A DNA stretch of 64,000 bases. Origin: Ascidia mentula. Lineage: Eukaryota; Chordata; Ascidiacea; Phlebobranchia; Ascidiidae. Both the position numbers and the translations under genes were made by a program. The stretch spans positions 22,511,001 through 22,575,000 of the forward strand of contig OX387199.1 of NCBI GenBank assembly GCA_947561715.1. Reading direction: 5' to 3'. Positions within the stretch are counted from its first letter, which is position 1. Every line of letters starts with the position of its first letter. The notes under the pieces are model-generated. The model searched no databases, was not told where the DNA came from, and was given only the letters and a program-made list of their open reading frames with translations. Positions 11,625 through 24,294 of the stretch are shown piece after piece.

Positions 11625-11746
11625 AATACAATCTTTTTTAAACAAAAGGTGTATATTTGTTGTTCTCCACCAGAAGAGCGTCAGATTCATAATTCATTAT
11701 GATACCTGGTGGTCAAAGCCTATTTTCAGTTTTCAAAGCAGATTAT

Positions 11747-12789
11747 ATTATAAAAGTTAATTAAGAGTATTCACTGGACAGGCAAATTGTTTTGCGGTGG
11801 CGCGGATTAAACGTGAATGTTGTAAAACAACTGTGTTGACTTCTTCCGTTTCAAAAGATGCGTCGCATCAAGTTAAAGAATATAGGCAGTGTATAATTTC
11901 AACGTTGGGGAAGATCTTACCTTGCTTCAAGCAGATTTTTATTTTAACGCTCAGTGTTCGTCTTTAACAGCGTGACAACTGATTTCCTGCTCAGCATTTA
12001 AATATTTCCATAATCATGACGTTGCAACCATGGTTGCAAGTTGATTGACGAATTCTTGCTCTGCGCTTTTCGCGTGTCAATAACTTATTGACACGTCGTC
12101 TTGGAATTTTTATTTATTCGTATACATCGAACGGGAAAGCACAGCCATATTACCGTCCAGTCATCGACATTTTGTGTGTATATTACCCATAACCCAACAA
12201 AATAACAGAAGGTAATTAACAAAGGTATATGTGCATTTTTGGTCTGTGTGGGATTGAACTTGGGGTCAGAATTCATGTTCATTTTCCTACGGTTTAAACT
12301 TGGATTTTGCCGCGACAATTAGATTTATTTCGTAAATGGTTTCATGACCCCATGATTTTATGTTTCATATTTGACGGCGATCGAATCTCATGCCATATTT
12401 TGCACCTATTTTATTGGCCACGTTTAAAAAATATCCTGGCATAACAAAAGGTCGTTGTGTGCATATATGTACTTTGAAAGAACCGAAGCAGTACTAACGT
12501 GAAAATTGTCCTCATCCTACTACATGATTATTGGTATATTCCGAATTCTGTGTTTTTTTACCACTGACATTCATAACTGGCATTTCCTTGGCCATTTTTT
12601 TGCCTACGTCTGGTCAACATCCTGGCAAAGACGTCGTTGTGTCAAATGAATTATTAGATGCATTAAAATTCCCAATCATTACCAACGTTGAAAAGGTTTT
12701 CCTCATCATTTGTCAATTGAAGTTTTTTTTTATATTTGAGATCTTGCGACAGTATCTTTTTATCCAAATACTTCCAGTGATTTAACAAC
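11747..12789. other. No gene seen
   Basis: AT-rich sequence between the Penelope element and the integrase fossil. Short similar phrases recur (TATCCTGGCATAAC near 12430 and CATCCTGGCAAAG near 12620), hinting at worn duplicated repeat DNA. Nothing is identifiable as coding. Confidence 0.35.
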
Positions 12790-14110
12790 CCATCGATATC
12801 GAGTGACGTCAGGCGAGCTTATACTTCGTGTAAAGTTTGTGCAGAACTAAAGCCTAAATTCACCGTCTGATGCTACATTAATTAAGGCAACACACCCGTG
12901 GGAAAGGATATCTGTTGATTTTAAAGGCCCGTTGCCATCATCAACAAAAATGTGTATATGCTCACGATAATAGATGAGTACTCGCGTTTTCCATTTGTTT
13001 TTCCTTGTGCGAATATGTTATCAACCACTGTTGTAAAATGTTTTGAAACATTATTTTCTCTGTGTGGTTTGCCCAGTTACGTTCATTCGGACCACGGTAG
13101 ATCCTTCATATCTTCTGAGTTAAAAGATTATTTGCTGCAACGTGGCATTGCGTCCAGTCATTCAACCCCTTATCATCCGCTTGGTAATTGGCAAGTTGAA
13201 CGATTTAATGGCATTATATGGAAAGCAGTTCGTCTATGTTTGCGTTCCAACAACATGCCAGTTACTCAATGGGAATTAGTATTGCCCAATGCACTCCGGT
13301 CAATTCGTTCGTTATTGTGCACCGCTTCCAATTCCACGCCCCATGAGTTATTTTTCGCCTTTTCCCATCGCTCACCGAATGGGAAATCACCGCCATCTTG
13401 GGTACGAGATTCCAATTACGCTTTTCTTCGAAAATTGGTGCGTTCTCATAAGAACGATGATTTGGTTGAACAGGTGGAACTAAAAGATGTTAACCCCATG
13501 TACGCAAGAATCCGTTTTTCTGACGGGCGAGAGGATCATGTGTCAGTGCGTGATTTATCGCCTTGTCCACCTGCAAATGAGTCGAATCATTATTTATCGC
13601 CTAATGTGAACGAATCAGGTGATAATGTTGGGCTCGACACTGAGGCCAACTGTGAACCAGCTGTGAATGACGATATTGTTCACAATAAACGCGCGAGTAA
13701 TTTTCCACTAGAACTTGTTCTTCGTCGTCCTTCACGTTCTAATTTTGGTGTTCCACCTCCGCGCAATGGCAACAATTTATAGCTGGGGAGAATGTTGTGA
13801 AATTATGACAAGACTTGTCTTAATAGGCATGTGCCAACGGCGGTGCGCAAGTTGCCCTGAGCCTTGCGCGCTCTACGCTTGCGTGAGTGATTGACTGTAT
13901 GCTGCCGCGCACGTGTTCTGTTAGTGTGTTTTTTTGTTCTTGTCCAGGCGTATGTACTGTTTTCTTTCGACCCATGTGTTTTGCAGTTGCTCCTTAGTTA
14001 CAGTGACTTAAATACTCGACTGCTTTGGTAAAAAGCGTATAAAGCCGCCCACTGCGCATAAAGTTAATAAATGCCCCATTTTAATGTTAAATTATTTGTC
14101 ATAATACTGT
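12790..14110 (+). mobile_element. Ty3/Gypsy-like LTR retroelement fossil: integrase and 3' LTR
   Basis: The 3' part of an LTR retrotransposon. The clearest part, 12952-13782, is integrase core with the DD-E pattern: a first Asp in IIDEYSR, a second in HSDHGRSF, and Glu in GNWQVERFNG. A basic C-terminal region follows. Just after the frame a purine-rich tract (AGCTGGGGAGAA) leads into a presumed LTR starting TGTTGTGAAATTATGAC at about 13791. This ends near 14110 and carries an AATAAA signal near 14067. Gag, protease and RT are absent from the window and no 5' LTR is seen. It is a broken remnant, with a few breaks ahead of the preserved core. Family assignment to Ty3/Gypsy rests on the integrase type and is inference. 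Confidence 0.65.
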
Positions 14111-15199
14111 AGAATTATACTAGGAAAATAATATTCTATTTAGGGTCATAATTATTTAAACTTCCACAGATTGTTTGCTTTTTTGTAATTTGTTGCATTG
14201 TGTTGCTTTTTATTCTCCTGTTTTTTATGATCTATTTAATGCATTGCAGTCTTAAGACAGCTTATCAGTATTTCCATTAAAACAGTTTCGCCCGCAGGGA
14301 ATGCCCGTCCTCTGTCACAGAGAAACTCTGTTACGTCACAAGGCAACCGGTGATGCATTGAGGGCAAATTTATGGTTGAATGAGCAGGAAGGCATGTGCT
14401 GTTGCCAGGGCGATTTTCAAACGTGTTTGGTGCAGTTTTAGTGCATTTTTTTGCCCTTCTCAGTCAGCTAGTCATTTGGTGCTGGGTGCTGTGAAAAAGT
14501 CAGTTGAAAAAGCATCAAAATGTTCAAGGGGATGTAGCTCGAAATTGAATCACAGAAGTATACCTTAATTTGTGATTTTATGTGAGGCCCACCTTGACGC
14601 ATTCAGGTTAAAATTAGTTGCAGGATAGTTGCTTAAAGCGCCCCCCAGGGGGCATTTCGCCCCCTGTTTAGACATTATTTTTTGACTAAATTGGCTGCAA
14701 AAAATGTAAGTTGGTTTTACAAAAAATTGAATCACAAAAACCTCATCCAATTTGCAATTTAGTTCGCCCCAACCCTTATCTACGCAATTGCAAATAAATT
14801 GTCACAGGAAAGTTGCTTTGGTTGCCCACTGGGACTGTTTTTGCTGTCTTATAGGACATAAGATCCTCCTGGAGGCTCCACAGATCCTTGATGTGTCTTG
14901 TCCAATGCAGCTGCAATCAATTTTTTTCTCATTAAATAGTTCCAGTAGATGTTCATGGGTCACCGACCACAGGAATTGTTGTATGCAAAAAAGCAAATTT
15001 CTCAGTATGGGTATAAATGCTGATAACCTTCAATGCTTGATTTTTGGAATTAAATACTGATATGGGGCCTTAAACTTTCTTGAAATAAAAACATTTAACA
15101 TCCAATTTACTTGTTTAGGAGTGAATTTTGTGGCGAATGGTAGATAATGGTTCTTTGCTCCATTACCATGACGGACGCGAGTAAAGATGAGGACGTAAT
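14111..15199. other. No gene seen
   Basis: Unassigned DNA between two LTR-element remnants. Short open frames are present but have no recognisable motif. The phrase TTGAATCACA recurs at about 14545 and 14727, hinting at a small worn repeat. Probably mobile-element debris. Confidence 0.3.
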
Positions 15200-16540
15200 G
15201 ACTGAACATCATTTATAACCCGGTACTGTAATTGTAATTTATAAGTCTTAACGCAATGTTATCAAGTCACTACGTTTAAAGCCAAACTGCTATAAAGCAT
15301 GTTTTGTCTATAACAGTATGCTATGCAAGTAAACGCCTATCTTTCATGGTTATGTCAGTATGCATGTGTGCATTATATTCTTTTTGTTTCAAGAAGGGGG
15401 TTCTTTAGTTTGAAGTAACTCATGTAACTAAAACGTTAGTTTTATTGGCATACGTGTTTGACGTTTTTTAATGGTGAATTGTGGAACCTAGCCTAAACAT
15501 TTTGTCTGCTTAGAAAGTCCTACATATGCACAGCAGCAGAGGCGCGGCGCAGTTAAGGGACCTGGCGCCTTTCGTGTAGCAAGGTCACATATATCCAATT
15601 TCCAGTCATTATGTCGGAATACCTTAGACCTTCCCTGGTCTTGACGACATGACTTCTATGCTTATGGCATTTAGTCAAGCACGACTGACGTCCCTTTAGG
15701 AGAAATCCTTGCACTATTTTAGCTAGGGTTGTTATGGCTGGTTGAAGCATGAAACTGCTGATTAACCTAACTCATGTATGATTTTAAGTTTTGGCCCCTA
15801 TTTTTGTGACATGAATTTATCTTTAACTAAATTACCACTTTTAACGTTTTATGGTCTTTGTTGCTGTCTAATCCGAAAAAAAATGTTTAAAAAAAAAAAA
15901 AAAATGTTAGTGCCACAAACTTAGTCCTCGTCTACCTTTGACATTTTCTTGTAGCGTCAATTTGACGAGAGGACGCCTAACTCTTGTAAGTCCATTATTT
16001 TTAGGAAGATCACCTCCAATTTGGAAGTATTAAGTGTGACGTGTCTTAAAACTTGACATTATTCCAAAAATTGGTATTGAGGATAATTGGTTATACCTAT
16101 ACTACGTTTGTTGTTGCCTAATGCAAGGCCAGCTCTTTGTTCACACATGTACCAGAATGAGTACAGATGATTTCTTTACAAGAGATAAGCCAATTTACTT
16201 TTCGACGGCCATCCAGCTGAGCCCTTATTATTTTTTGTACGCGCATATTAAGTCGCATGCGGGTCGTTGCCCGTGCTGTTTGACGACCCAAGAGAAAATG
16301 TAAGCATTTGTTGCGCACGCTTCAATGTGATGGAATTTGTGGTTCACTTTAGTTTTTAATAACATTTTTAATTTGTCATGCAGCACGCAATTCCCATAAA
16401 CGTTTGATATTTTAGATTGTTTGAGCATTTTACTGCCAGTGTTTTTTTTTTGTACACAGAAAAAAAAAACACCGTGGCAGCAAAACCAAGAAGTAAACAC
16501 AGACGATGACCGGCAAAACATTCAACCGATTCTACTCAAT
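15200..16540 (+). mobile_element. Worn relative of the non-autonomous LTR element (copy C)
   Basis: This stretch follows the same order of blocks as the internal region of copy B (22280-23330): the ACCCGGTACTGTAA block, the GCATGTTTTGT block, the GCGCAGTTAAGG block and the GCCACAAACTTAGTCCTCG block. It is clearly more diverged than A is from B, so it is older. It shows no gag, pol or env motif. Treated as a fossil. Confidence 0.6.
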
Positions 16541-16617
16541 CACTGCGTAACAACCTAAGGACAAGACGATATTGGATTTCGTAGAGAAACTATTAATCTT
16601 CACAAGGAAGGAGCATG

Positions 16618-17570
16618 TGTAGTGTGGCAACACGCATGTTTTCCCTGGCCTAAATCTGACCACTCCTGACCACTCCGCGTGTTTTCAGAAACCTAACACT
16701 GGAACACCAGACGGAAAGGACACAGGCGGTGTTAAGCTTTCCTGAAGAGCTTAAAACAAGCTGCTGATATCCCGCTGGACAACCACGTTTTCCTCACTCT
16801 TTGTTATAAAACGCCCTCGTAGTAATCGTTCGCTCTCTTAGTCGCTCGTACTCTCTCGGCCCTGTTGTTATTCTCGCCATCGCGCTGTAACGTGCGCACG
16901 TTTTTTTAATAGTTAATTCAGTCACGTGTTAAACTCTTGTTAAACGCGCTTGAAACAAATTAAACTAAACCTGGTATTGCAATCGTGTCTTTCAATTAAT
17001 AAATAAGTCTGCTCTCGGAGTCGAATTTAGTATTAACAGCAAGAACACGCAAGCAGACTTAGCCTCCGTCGTAGCAGCCAACGGGAATCAATTGGTACGC
17101 TGCAGTAGCAACACGCATGTTTTCCTACTTAATTCTTCACATATTTGGAACACAGACAGACCGAAGGCTGCAGACGGTGTTAGGATTTCCGACAGAAATC
17201 GCACAGTCTTCTGGCATCCGGCTCGATGACAGACCTTTTTTCATTGTAAATTGTTGTCAATACCCGTTCGCACTTTACGCTGAAATTAGTTGTCACAGTT
17301 CGTTGTCATTCTCTGTCATTTCACTTTGCCACCCAACCAGTCTTGGTCACTTAACTATAACAACTGGCACGCGGTAGAAGTTACTCGCTCCGTCACTAAC
17401 GCGCTTGGAACAATTAAACTTAAAGCCGCCTGACTTGCAAACGTGTGTTTCGATTAATGAATAAGTCTGCCACGGAGTTTTAAATTCAGTAGCCTACAGC
17501 AAGAACACGCAAGCAGACTTTAGCTTCAGTTACAGCAGCAAGCCGACCAGAATTCAATTGGTACGCTTCA
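16618..17570 (+). mobile_element. Two LTR-like units in tandem
   Basis: Two ~470-bp units stand head to tail: 16618-17104 and 17105-17570. Both start near GCAACACGCATG and end with CAATTGGTACGCT(G/T)CA. Both contain an AATAAGTCTG block and an AAGAACACGCAAGCAGACTT block. A TATAAAA (about 16805) in the first unit and a purine-rich tract just before it fit LTR organisation. The units are diverged from each other, so the pair is old. Confidence 0.55.
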
Positions 17571-17914
17571 CTAGCGAAAGCATCTTTCATTTGGAATCAC
17601 CCCAGTAACAACCTTCTTGTAGCAAAATTAACTTAAACATAGTCGGTAATTTTTTCATGTTTCGGGTAAATATATCAGTTACGCTTGAACAAATATGTTG
17701 TTTTGTTTTTCGCCGAGTGGCGACAAAGACCACCCTTATTCTGGCAGAATAATTTTGCAAATTTGCCACATTTTACAGGGTACAACAGGCATTTACTCAA
17801 AAATTGGTTTCTTTTGGATTAGAATCAAATTACAGAGATGAGGAAGCAGTTCAAACTTCAAAAAACATTTAAACATAATTTTCCGCAGCTGTGTCAATAA
17901 AAAAAAAAACGCTA
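17571..17914. other. No gene seen
   Basis: Unassigned AT-rich sequence between the tandem LTRs and the interrupted copy of repeat K. No motif recognised. Confidence 0.35.
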
Positions 17915-20900
17915 GTGGGATGGCATAAGGTTGTTTGTGCAAAAGAAAATCTCGGACTCGCTTTGTAGCAACATTTATCGGCGAAAGTACGTGACGCACA
18001 TACATATGGCTTGGCGGTTGTTGCGTTTTAATGCGTGTTCTTCTGTAAACTCCGTAATCCGACACCAATCAGGTAATCAATCTTGTATTAAGATGGCTGA
18101 AACGTACGCAGCAGTCCAAATGAAACCACAAGTAGAATGGAATAATCATGCAAGCCAATGTGGCCCATATAAAGCATGAACACAAGTCACAAGTGCCCGC
18201 TAGGCATGTCAGGGCGGACCAACAGGTTACAGGACTTTATAGTCCTTTATTGTTTTAGAGCCAGGGCGGTCGTTGTTTAAAGGTCTGTAATTATTACTCT
18301 ACCACGTTTAGTTTGACCTTTGTACGTGGAAACCCGGTCACGAATATAAACAGTTCCAATATTACAATTTTCATATTAATATACACTGTATTCGCTACAC
18401 TTGCCCCTTCGTGCGAAATGTTTCATTATCAATTTAAAACCACACCAAAGTTTTGGTAACAAAGGTAATTGTCGCAATCAATTCCAAAACCGACGCAACA
18501 CACACAAAAATAAAATTGCTTGATGTATGTGGAATAAACGATCACACGTTGCGTCGACGTTGTTATTGAATCCGATGTTTGGTGTGGTCTCGCAGGGTTC
18601 GTGAGCTCGTACAGTTCAAGGTTCGAATTTGTTGTACTGAAAAATAAAAACAAAGAAAGAAGAGTATATTCACAAAAACAAGGCGCTTATGAAAATTGCG
18701 TGCTGCGTTAAAAAAAAATTAGATTTGAAATTATAGTGTACCACAATTCCATCGCATTATAGCTTGCGCAACAAATGCTTGCATTTTCTCTTGGGTCGAT
18801 AGACAAAATAAGTATGTGTAAGTGTGTGTTCAGAAAAGAACGACCCGCATGCGGCTTAAAAATGCGCGTATATATATAAAATAACGGCTCAGCTGTATGG
18901 CCTTCAAAAAGTAATTGGCTCATATCTCGTATATGTAAAAAGTGTTCATCAGTCAGTATATATGTAAAAAATGCTGGCCTTGCAAAAGCAGTAAAAAAAA
19001 ATTTAATAAGTCCGTTATCCTCAATGCCAGTTTTGGAATAATGCTGTGGTAAAAGCACGTCACGCCACACAGGTAGTGAACTTCCGAAAATAATGGGCTT
19101 ACGTGAGTTATTCGTCCTCTCGTAAAATATTTACGCTACAAGAAAATGTCATGAAAGAGTAGACGAGGACTAAGTTTGTGGCACTAGTGTGGTAAAAAGA
19201 ATGTTTGTGTTGGAAAAAGCAGCAACAAATGTCATAAACATAAAAAATGATGGCTTAGTTCAAGTTATTTCATGTCACAAAAAATGTGGGTCAAAAACTT
19301 CATGAGCGAATTAAGTAAATTATCAGTATCATGCTTCAACTAGCCATAACCCCTAACTAAAAACATGCAAGGATTTTTTCCTAAAGGGCAAAAAAATGTT
19401 GTAGTGTTGTGTGTGTATCTGCGACCTTGCTCAGCGCTATTTGCGTCAGGCCCTTAGCTGCGCCACCTCAGTGAGGGTTTTCTATAAGCAGACAAATGTT
19501 AGGCTAGGTTCCACAATTCACCATTAATTAACGTCAACACGTATGCCAAAAAAAATCAACTAATGTTTTGGTGACAAGATTTACGTCAAACTAAGGCTAC
19601 ATTTTTAACAGAAAATACAATATAGGGCAATAATATGATAACATAACCACAAAGGATAGGCGTATTACTTGTGTTCACAAAACTTAACAAAACATGCTTT
19701 GCAGCAGTTTGGCTTGAAAAACGTATATAGAAAAAATGTATCGGTTACAGTACCGGGTCAGAGTAGGAGTGATAGGCGAGGTCTTCCATCGAGGTGAAAA
19801 TTCCATGTCCATATCCGAGTAGTATTTTGGGAAATGTTCAAGTCCATAATCCAAAACATTGTTCTTCAGAAGTTGTAAAAATGTCCTCAAGAAATCCGAA
19901 CAAGAAACGATGAAATGTCCACCAAGTTGAAACATCCACAGTTGTCAAGAAATATGTTTGAATGTCGTCGTCAGTCAGATATGCCACAATCAAAGGAACG
20001 AAGGGAAAAAATTGTTGTTGAATTCTGTGTCTCAAAAGATCCAAACAAAAGAGCGAACCAAACAATAGATCTGTCTTTAAGAAGATTGATAAGATGGACG
20101 CTGTTTATCACCGTACGTTTCAAAACGATATTGCAAAGAGTTTATAGGCTCAAGAGTTATCGCCGTCTTCAAGATAATAGTTGTTGCAAGAGGTATAATT
20201 ATTGCCTCGGTTGTTGAATTCGTGAGATTTGTCTTCAATAGATAAGGAACGATTTTGTACTCACGGTTTTTGATACCTCCAGTTATTGAAATAACAAGAT
20301 CACGTCGGGGTCACCAATGTTGCGTTTTAATGCGTGTTCTTCTGTAAACTCCATAATCCGACACCAATCAGGTAATCAATCTTGTATTAAGATGGCTGAA
20401 ACGTACGCAGCAGTCCAAATGAAACCACAAGTAGAATGGAATGGAATGGAATAATCATGCAAGCCAATGTGGCACATATAAAGCATGAACACAAGTCACA
20501 AGTGCCCGCTAGGCATGTCAGGGCGAACCAACAGGTTACAGGACTTTATAGTCCTTTATTGTTTTAGAGCCAGGGCGGTCGTTGTTTAAAGGTCTGTAAT
20601 TATTACTCTACCACGTTTAGTTTGACCTTTGTACGTGGAAACCCGGTCACGAAAAAAACAGTTCCAATATTACAATTTTCATATTAATATACACTGTGTT
20701 CGCTACACGGTTTAAAAGAGCGGCGGGCGACGGTCGGGTTGGAGTAAGTAATCGTTGGATTTAGCATAGCATCTCCGACGGAATTGATTCAACTTTGATT
20801 TCATTCGATAGCTGGATGGTATAAGGTTGTTTGTGCAAAAGAAAAGCTCGCGACTCGCTTTGTGGCAATATTTATCGGCGAAAGTATGCACCAGAGCACC

Positions 20901-21313
20901 CCTAAACCGTGTTTACAATGAGGGGTGTAGGGTAAGTGTATTCGGCTCGTACAGCGGCAGCTCAATGTGTTTTTAGACATGTTTAATATTTTTGGAAAGC
21001 TTGATTTTTGAGATTCCGTATGGTTGTAAATTAAAACTTGGGCCATAACGATAAAAAAGTTATCAAGGAAAAATCGATATTTTTTCATGTTTCAAAAATA
21101 TAAATTCTTTTTTCTGCACAAGCCCAGCGAATTTTTCAAAAGTTTTGATATCGTTTGAAAGGGTTTAGCGCGTAGAATGTTATGCTTTAAAATTTAGCGA
21201 AGCGAATCGAACAATTTTTTCAATAATTTTGGTTTTGTTGGAAAGATTAGCCTATAATCTGTATCGTGTGAAAAAATCATGCCGCTACCTCGTAAGGTGG
21301 CCGAGTAATCCTT
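17915..21313 (+). repeat. Copy of repeat K interrupted by LTR element copy A
   Basis: Repeat K sequence is found at 17915-18018 (GTGCAAAAGAAAA...CTTGGCGGT) and resumes at 20708 (CGGTTTAAAAGAGCGGCGGG), running to about 21313 (GGTGGCCGAGTAA). The uninterrupted junction CTTGGCGGTTTAAA is present within the tandem units at 24463-24680 (minus strand). So the gap is explained exactly by insertion of copy A with duplication of CGGT. Confidence 0.75.
18019..20707 (-). mobile_element. Non-autonomous LTR retroelement, copy A
   Basis: A 2689-bp unit on the minus strand with LTRs at 20318-20707 (5', 390 bp) and 18019-18399 (3', 381 bp). The LTRs start TGTAGCG and end CGCAACA when read on the minus strand, and contain a CAATAAAGG poly(A) signal. 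The LTRs are nearly identical, apart mainly from a longer GGAAT run in one, so insertion is recent. A primer-binding site TGGTGACCCCGACGTGAT (20316-20299) lies one base inside the 5' LTR and matches the 3' end of tRNA-Trp. A purine tract with GAAGGGGCAAG precedes the 3' LTR. The 1.9-kb interior shows no gag, protease, RT, integrase or envelope motif. It looks structurally whole but non-autonomous (LARD/TRIM-like). Flanked by 4-bp CGGT duplications (18015-18018 and 20708-20711). Confidence 0.8.
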
Positions 21314-21424
21314 TAAAAAGCGATGTCTTGCATACTGTTAACAAGCTATGGTGCTTCAGCGTAGTTTAGTAGATGGTTGATGGCAGCTTCTCAACTTGTA
21401 TAATGTGTCAAGCAACTGAATCAA

Positions 21425-23805
21425 GTGTATATTAACATGAAAATTGTAATATTGGAACTGTTTATATTCGTGACCGGGTTCCCACGTACAAAGGTCAAAC
21501 TAAACGTGGTACAGTAATAATTACAGACCACGACCGCCCTGGTTCTAAAACAATAAAGGACTATAAAGTGCCGTAACCTGTTGGTCCGCCTTGTCATGCC
21601 TAGCGGGCACCTGTGACTTGTGTTCATGCTTTATATGGGCCATATTGGCTTGCATCATTATTTCATTCCATTCCATTTTCTACTTGTGGTTTCATTTGGA
21701 CTGCTGCCGTACGTTTCAGCCATCTTAATACAAGATTGTTTACCTGATTGGTGTCGGATTACGGAGTTTACATAAGAACACGCATTAAATGCAACATTGG
21801 TTTGCCCCTCGTGATGGTTCTTCAGCAACGACAAGGCAAAACTGCAAGTACAAGACCTTTGGAATTATGCTTTCATTTGCTGTAACGCAGAAGTAACCGC
21901 AAGAAGTCTGTTATTGAAAAACAATGAACTGTTGATTGACTTCTTTTGTTGGAATACGAACTTTAAACTTGGAAAACTCGAGTGCTGTGCAGATTCTTTT
22001 CACAACAATTTGGACAAACTTTGGATTTCTGAAGATTGCAAATTTTTGATTCATTGACGCCGTTATGACTGACGCAAAAATTCCACCATTGGAATACTCA
22101 CTTCAACAAAAATTGGATTCGAGGATTGTGAACTTTTCAAACAAGGTTGGATTATATGGAATTTTGATCAATTTTCAAAAAAAATTTTTTTGAAACAATT
22201 TTCCTGTAACACCTCTACTATGGACTATGGACATGAAACTCTGCTACATCGATGGAAAATCTCGCCAACCACTCCTACTCTGACCCGGTACTGTAACCGA
22301 TACATTTTTTCTATATACGTTTTTCAAGCCGAACTGCTGCATAGCATGTTTTGTTAAGTTTTGTGAACACAAGTAATACGCCTATCCTTTGTGGTTATGT
22401 TATCATATTATTGCCCTATATTGTATTTTCTGTTAAAAATGTAGCCTTAGTTTGACGTAAATCTTGTCACCCAAACATTAGTTGATTTTTTTTGGCATAC
22501 GTGTTGACGTTAATTAATGGTGAATTGTGGAACCTAGCCTAACATTTGTCTGCTTATAGAAAACCCTCACTGAGGTGGCGCAGTTAAGGGCCTGACGCAA
22601 ATAGCGCTGAGCAAGGTCGCAGATATACACACACAACACTACAACATTTTTTTGCCCTTTAGGAAAAAATCCTTGCATGTTTTTAGTTAGGGGTTATGGC
22701 TAGTTGAAGCATGAAACTGATAATTTACTTTATTGGCGAATGAATTTTTTGGCCCACATTTCTTGTGACATGAATTAACTTGAACTAAGCCACCATTTTT
22801 ATGTTTATGACATTTGTTGCTGCTATTTCCGAAACAAACATTTTTTTTACAACACTAGTGCCACAAACTTAGTCCTCGCCTACTCTTTCATGACATTTTC
22901 TTGTAGCGTAAGTATTTTACGAGAGGACGAATAACTCACGTAAGCCCATTATTATCGGAAGTTCACTACCTGTGTGGCGTGACCTGCTTTTTCCACAGCA
23001 TTATTCCAAAACTGGATAACGGACTTATTACATTTTTTTACTGCTTTTGCAAGGCCAGCTCTTTTTATACATATATACTGACTGATGAACACTTTTTACA
23101 TATACGAGATATGAGCCAATTACTTTTTGAAGGCCATAAACAGCTGAGCCCTTATTTTATATACGCGCATATTTTTAAGTCGCATGCAGGTCGTTCTTTT
23201 CTGACACACATATACTTATTTTTTTCTTACCGACCCAAGAGAAAATGTAAGCATTTGTTAATGAGATAGAATTGTGGTACTCTATAATTTCAATTTTTTT
23301 TGTTTTTTCTAACGCAGCACGCAATTTTCATAAACGCCTTATTTTTGTGAATATACTCTTCTTTCTTTGTTTTCATTTTTCAGCACAAGAATTTGAACCA
23401 TGAACTGTACGAGCTCACAAACCCTTTGGCGAGACCACACCAAACTTCGGAATCAATAACAACGTCGACGCAACTTGTGATCGTTTATTCCACATACATC
23501 AAGCAATTTTATTTTTGTGTGTGTTGCGTCGGTTTTGGAATTGATTGCGACAATTACCTTTGTTACCAAAACTTTGGTGTGGTTTTAAATTGATAATGAA
23601 ACATTTCGCACGAAGGGGCAAGTGTAGCGAACACAGTGTATATTAATATGAAAATTGTAATATTGGAACTGTTCATATTCGTGACCGGGTTCCCACGTAC
23701 AAAGGTCAAACTAAACGTGGTAGAGTAATAATTACAGACCACGACCGCCCTGGTTCTAAAACAATAAAGGACTATAAAGTGCCGTAACCTGTTGGTCCGT
23801 CCTGA
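21425..23805 (+). mobile_element. Non-autonomous LTR retroelement, copy B (fossil)
   Basis: Same family as copy A in the opposite orientation. Its 5' LTR is 21425-21796, a diverged primer site follows, the interior runs to 23622, a CGAAGGGGCAAG purine tract lies at 23611-23622, and a partial 3' LTR is 23623-23805. Both outer ends are incomplete and abut other sequence; on the right it joins directly to the end of repeat K. No coding capacity for gag or pol is seen. Broken and older than A. Confidence 0.7.
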
Positions 23806-24294
23806 TCAGAGGGATGTTAGTTGACAAAAAAAAAAACGCCAGTTAACAAAATTTTGAACGCGGGTTACTCGGTCACCTTACGAGGTAGCGCCATGAAAAA
23901 AATGTATTCATATTCGGTTATTAATATCATATGCGTATTATGACATAAGTCGCGAAAACAAGATTCGCTTCGCTAAATTTTAAAGCATAACATTCTACGC
24001 GCTAAACCCTTTCAAACGATATCAAAACTTTTGAAAAACTCGCTGGGGCTTGTGCAGAAAAATGAATTTATATTTTTGAAACATGAAAAAATATCGATTT
24101 TTCCTTGATAACTTTTTTTATCGTTATGCATGGCCAAAGTTTCAATTTACAACCATACGAAATCTCAAAAATCAAGCTTTCCAAAAATATTAAACATGTC
24201 TAAAAACACATTGAGCTGCCGCTGTACGAGCCGAATACACTTCAACCCTACACCCCCCACTGTAAACACGGTTTAGGGGTGCTCTGGTGCATAC

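Larger units (their letters stand above)
8838..11746 (+). mobile_element. Penelope-like retroelement, apparently complete, with target duplication
   Basis: The unit has inverted arms of about 405 bp (8848-9254 and 11290-11702) around a single long reading frame. A short unique extension follows the right arm (about 11703-11736). Both sides are flanked by the 10-bp direct repeat AGCAGATTAT (8838-8847 and 11737-11746). Terminal repeats in inverted order, a short one-sided extension and variable target duplications fit Penelope-like elements. The left arm repeats, in antisense, the 3' end of the coding region, so the open frame begins inside the left arm. The two arms differ little, which suggests a young insertion. 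Each arm carries a hammerhead-like motif, listed separately. Confidence 0.85.

Noticed and set aside
18708-20065. Frames inside LTR copy A as gag or env
   Set aside because: No zinc knuckle, protease, RT or envelope motif; the frames are short and match no expected order.
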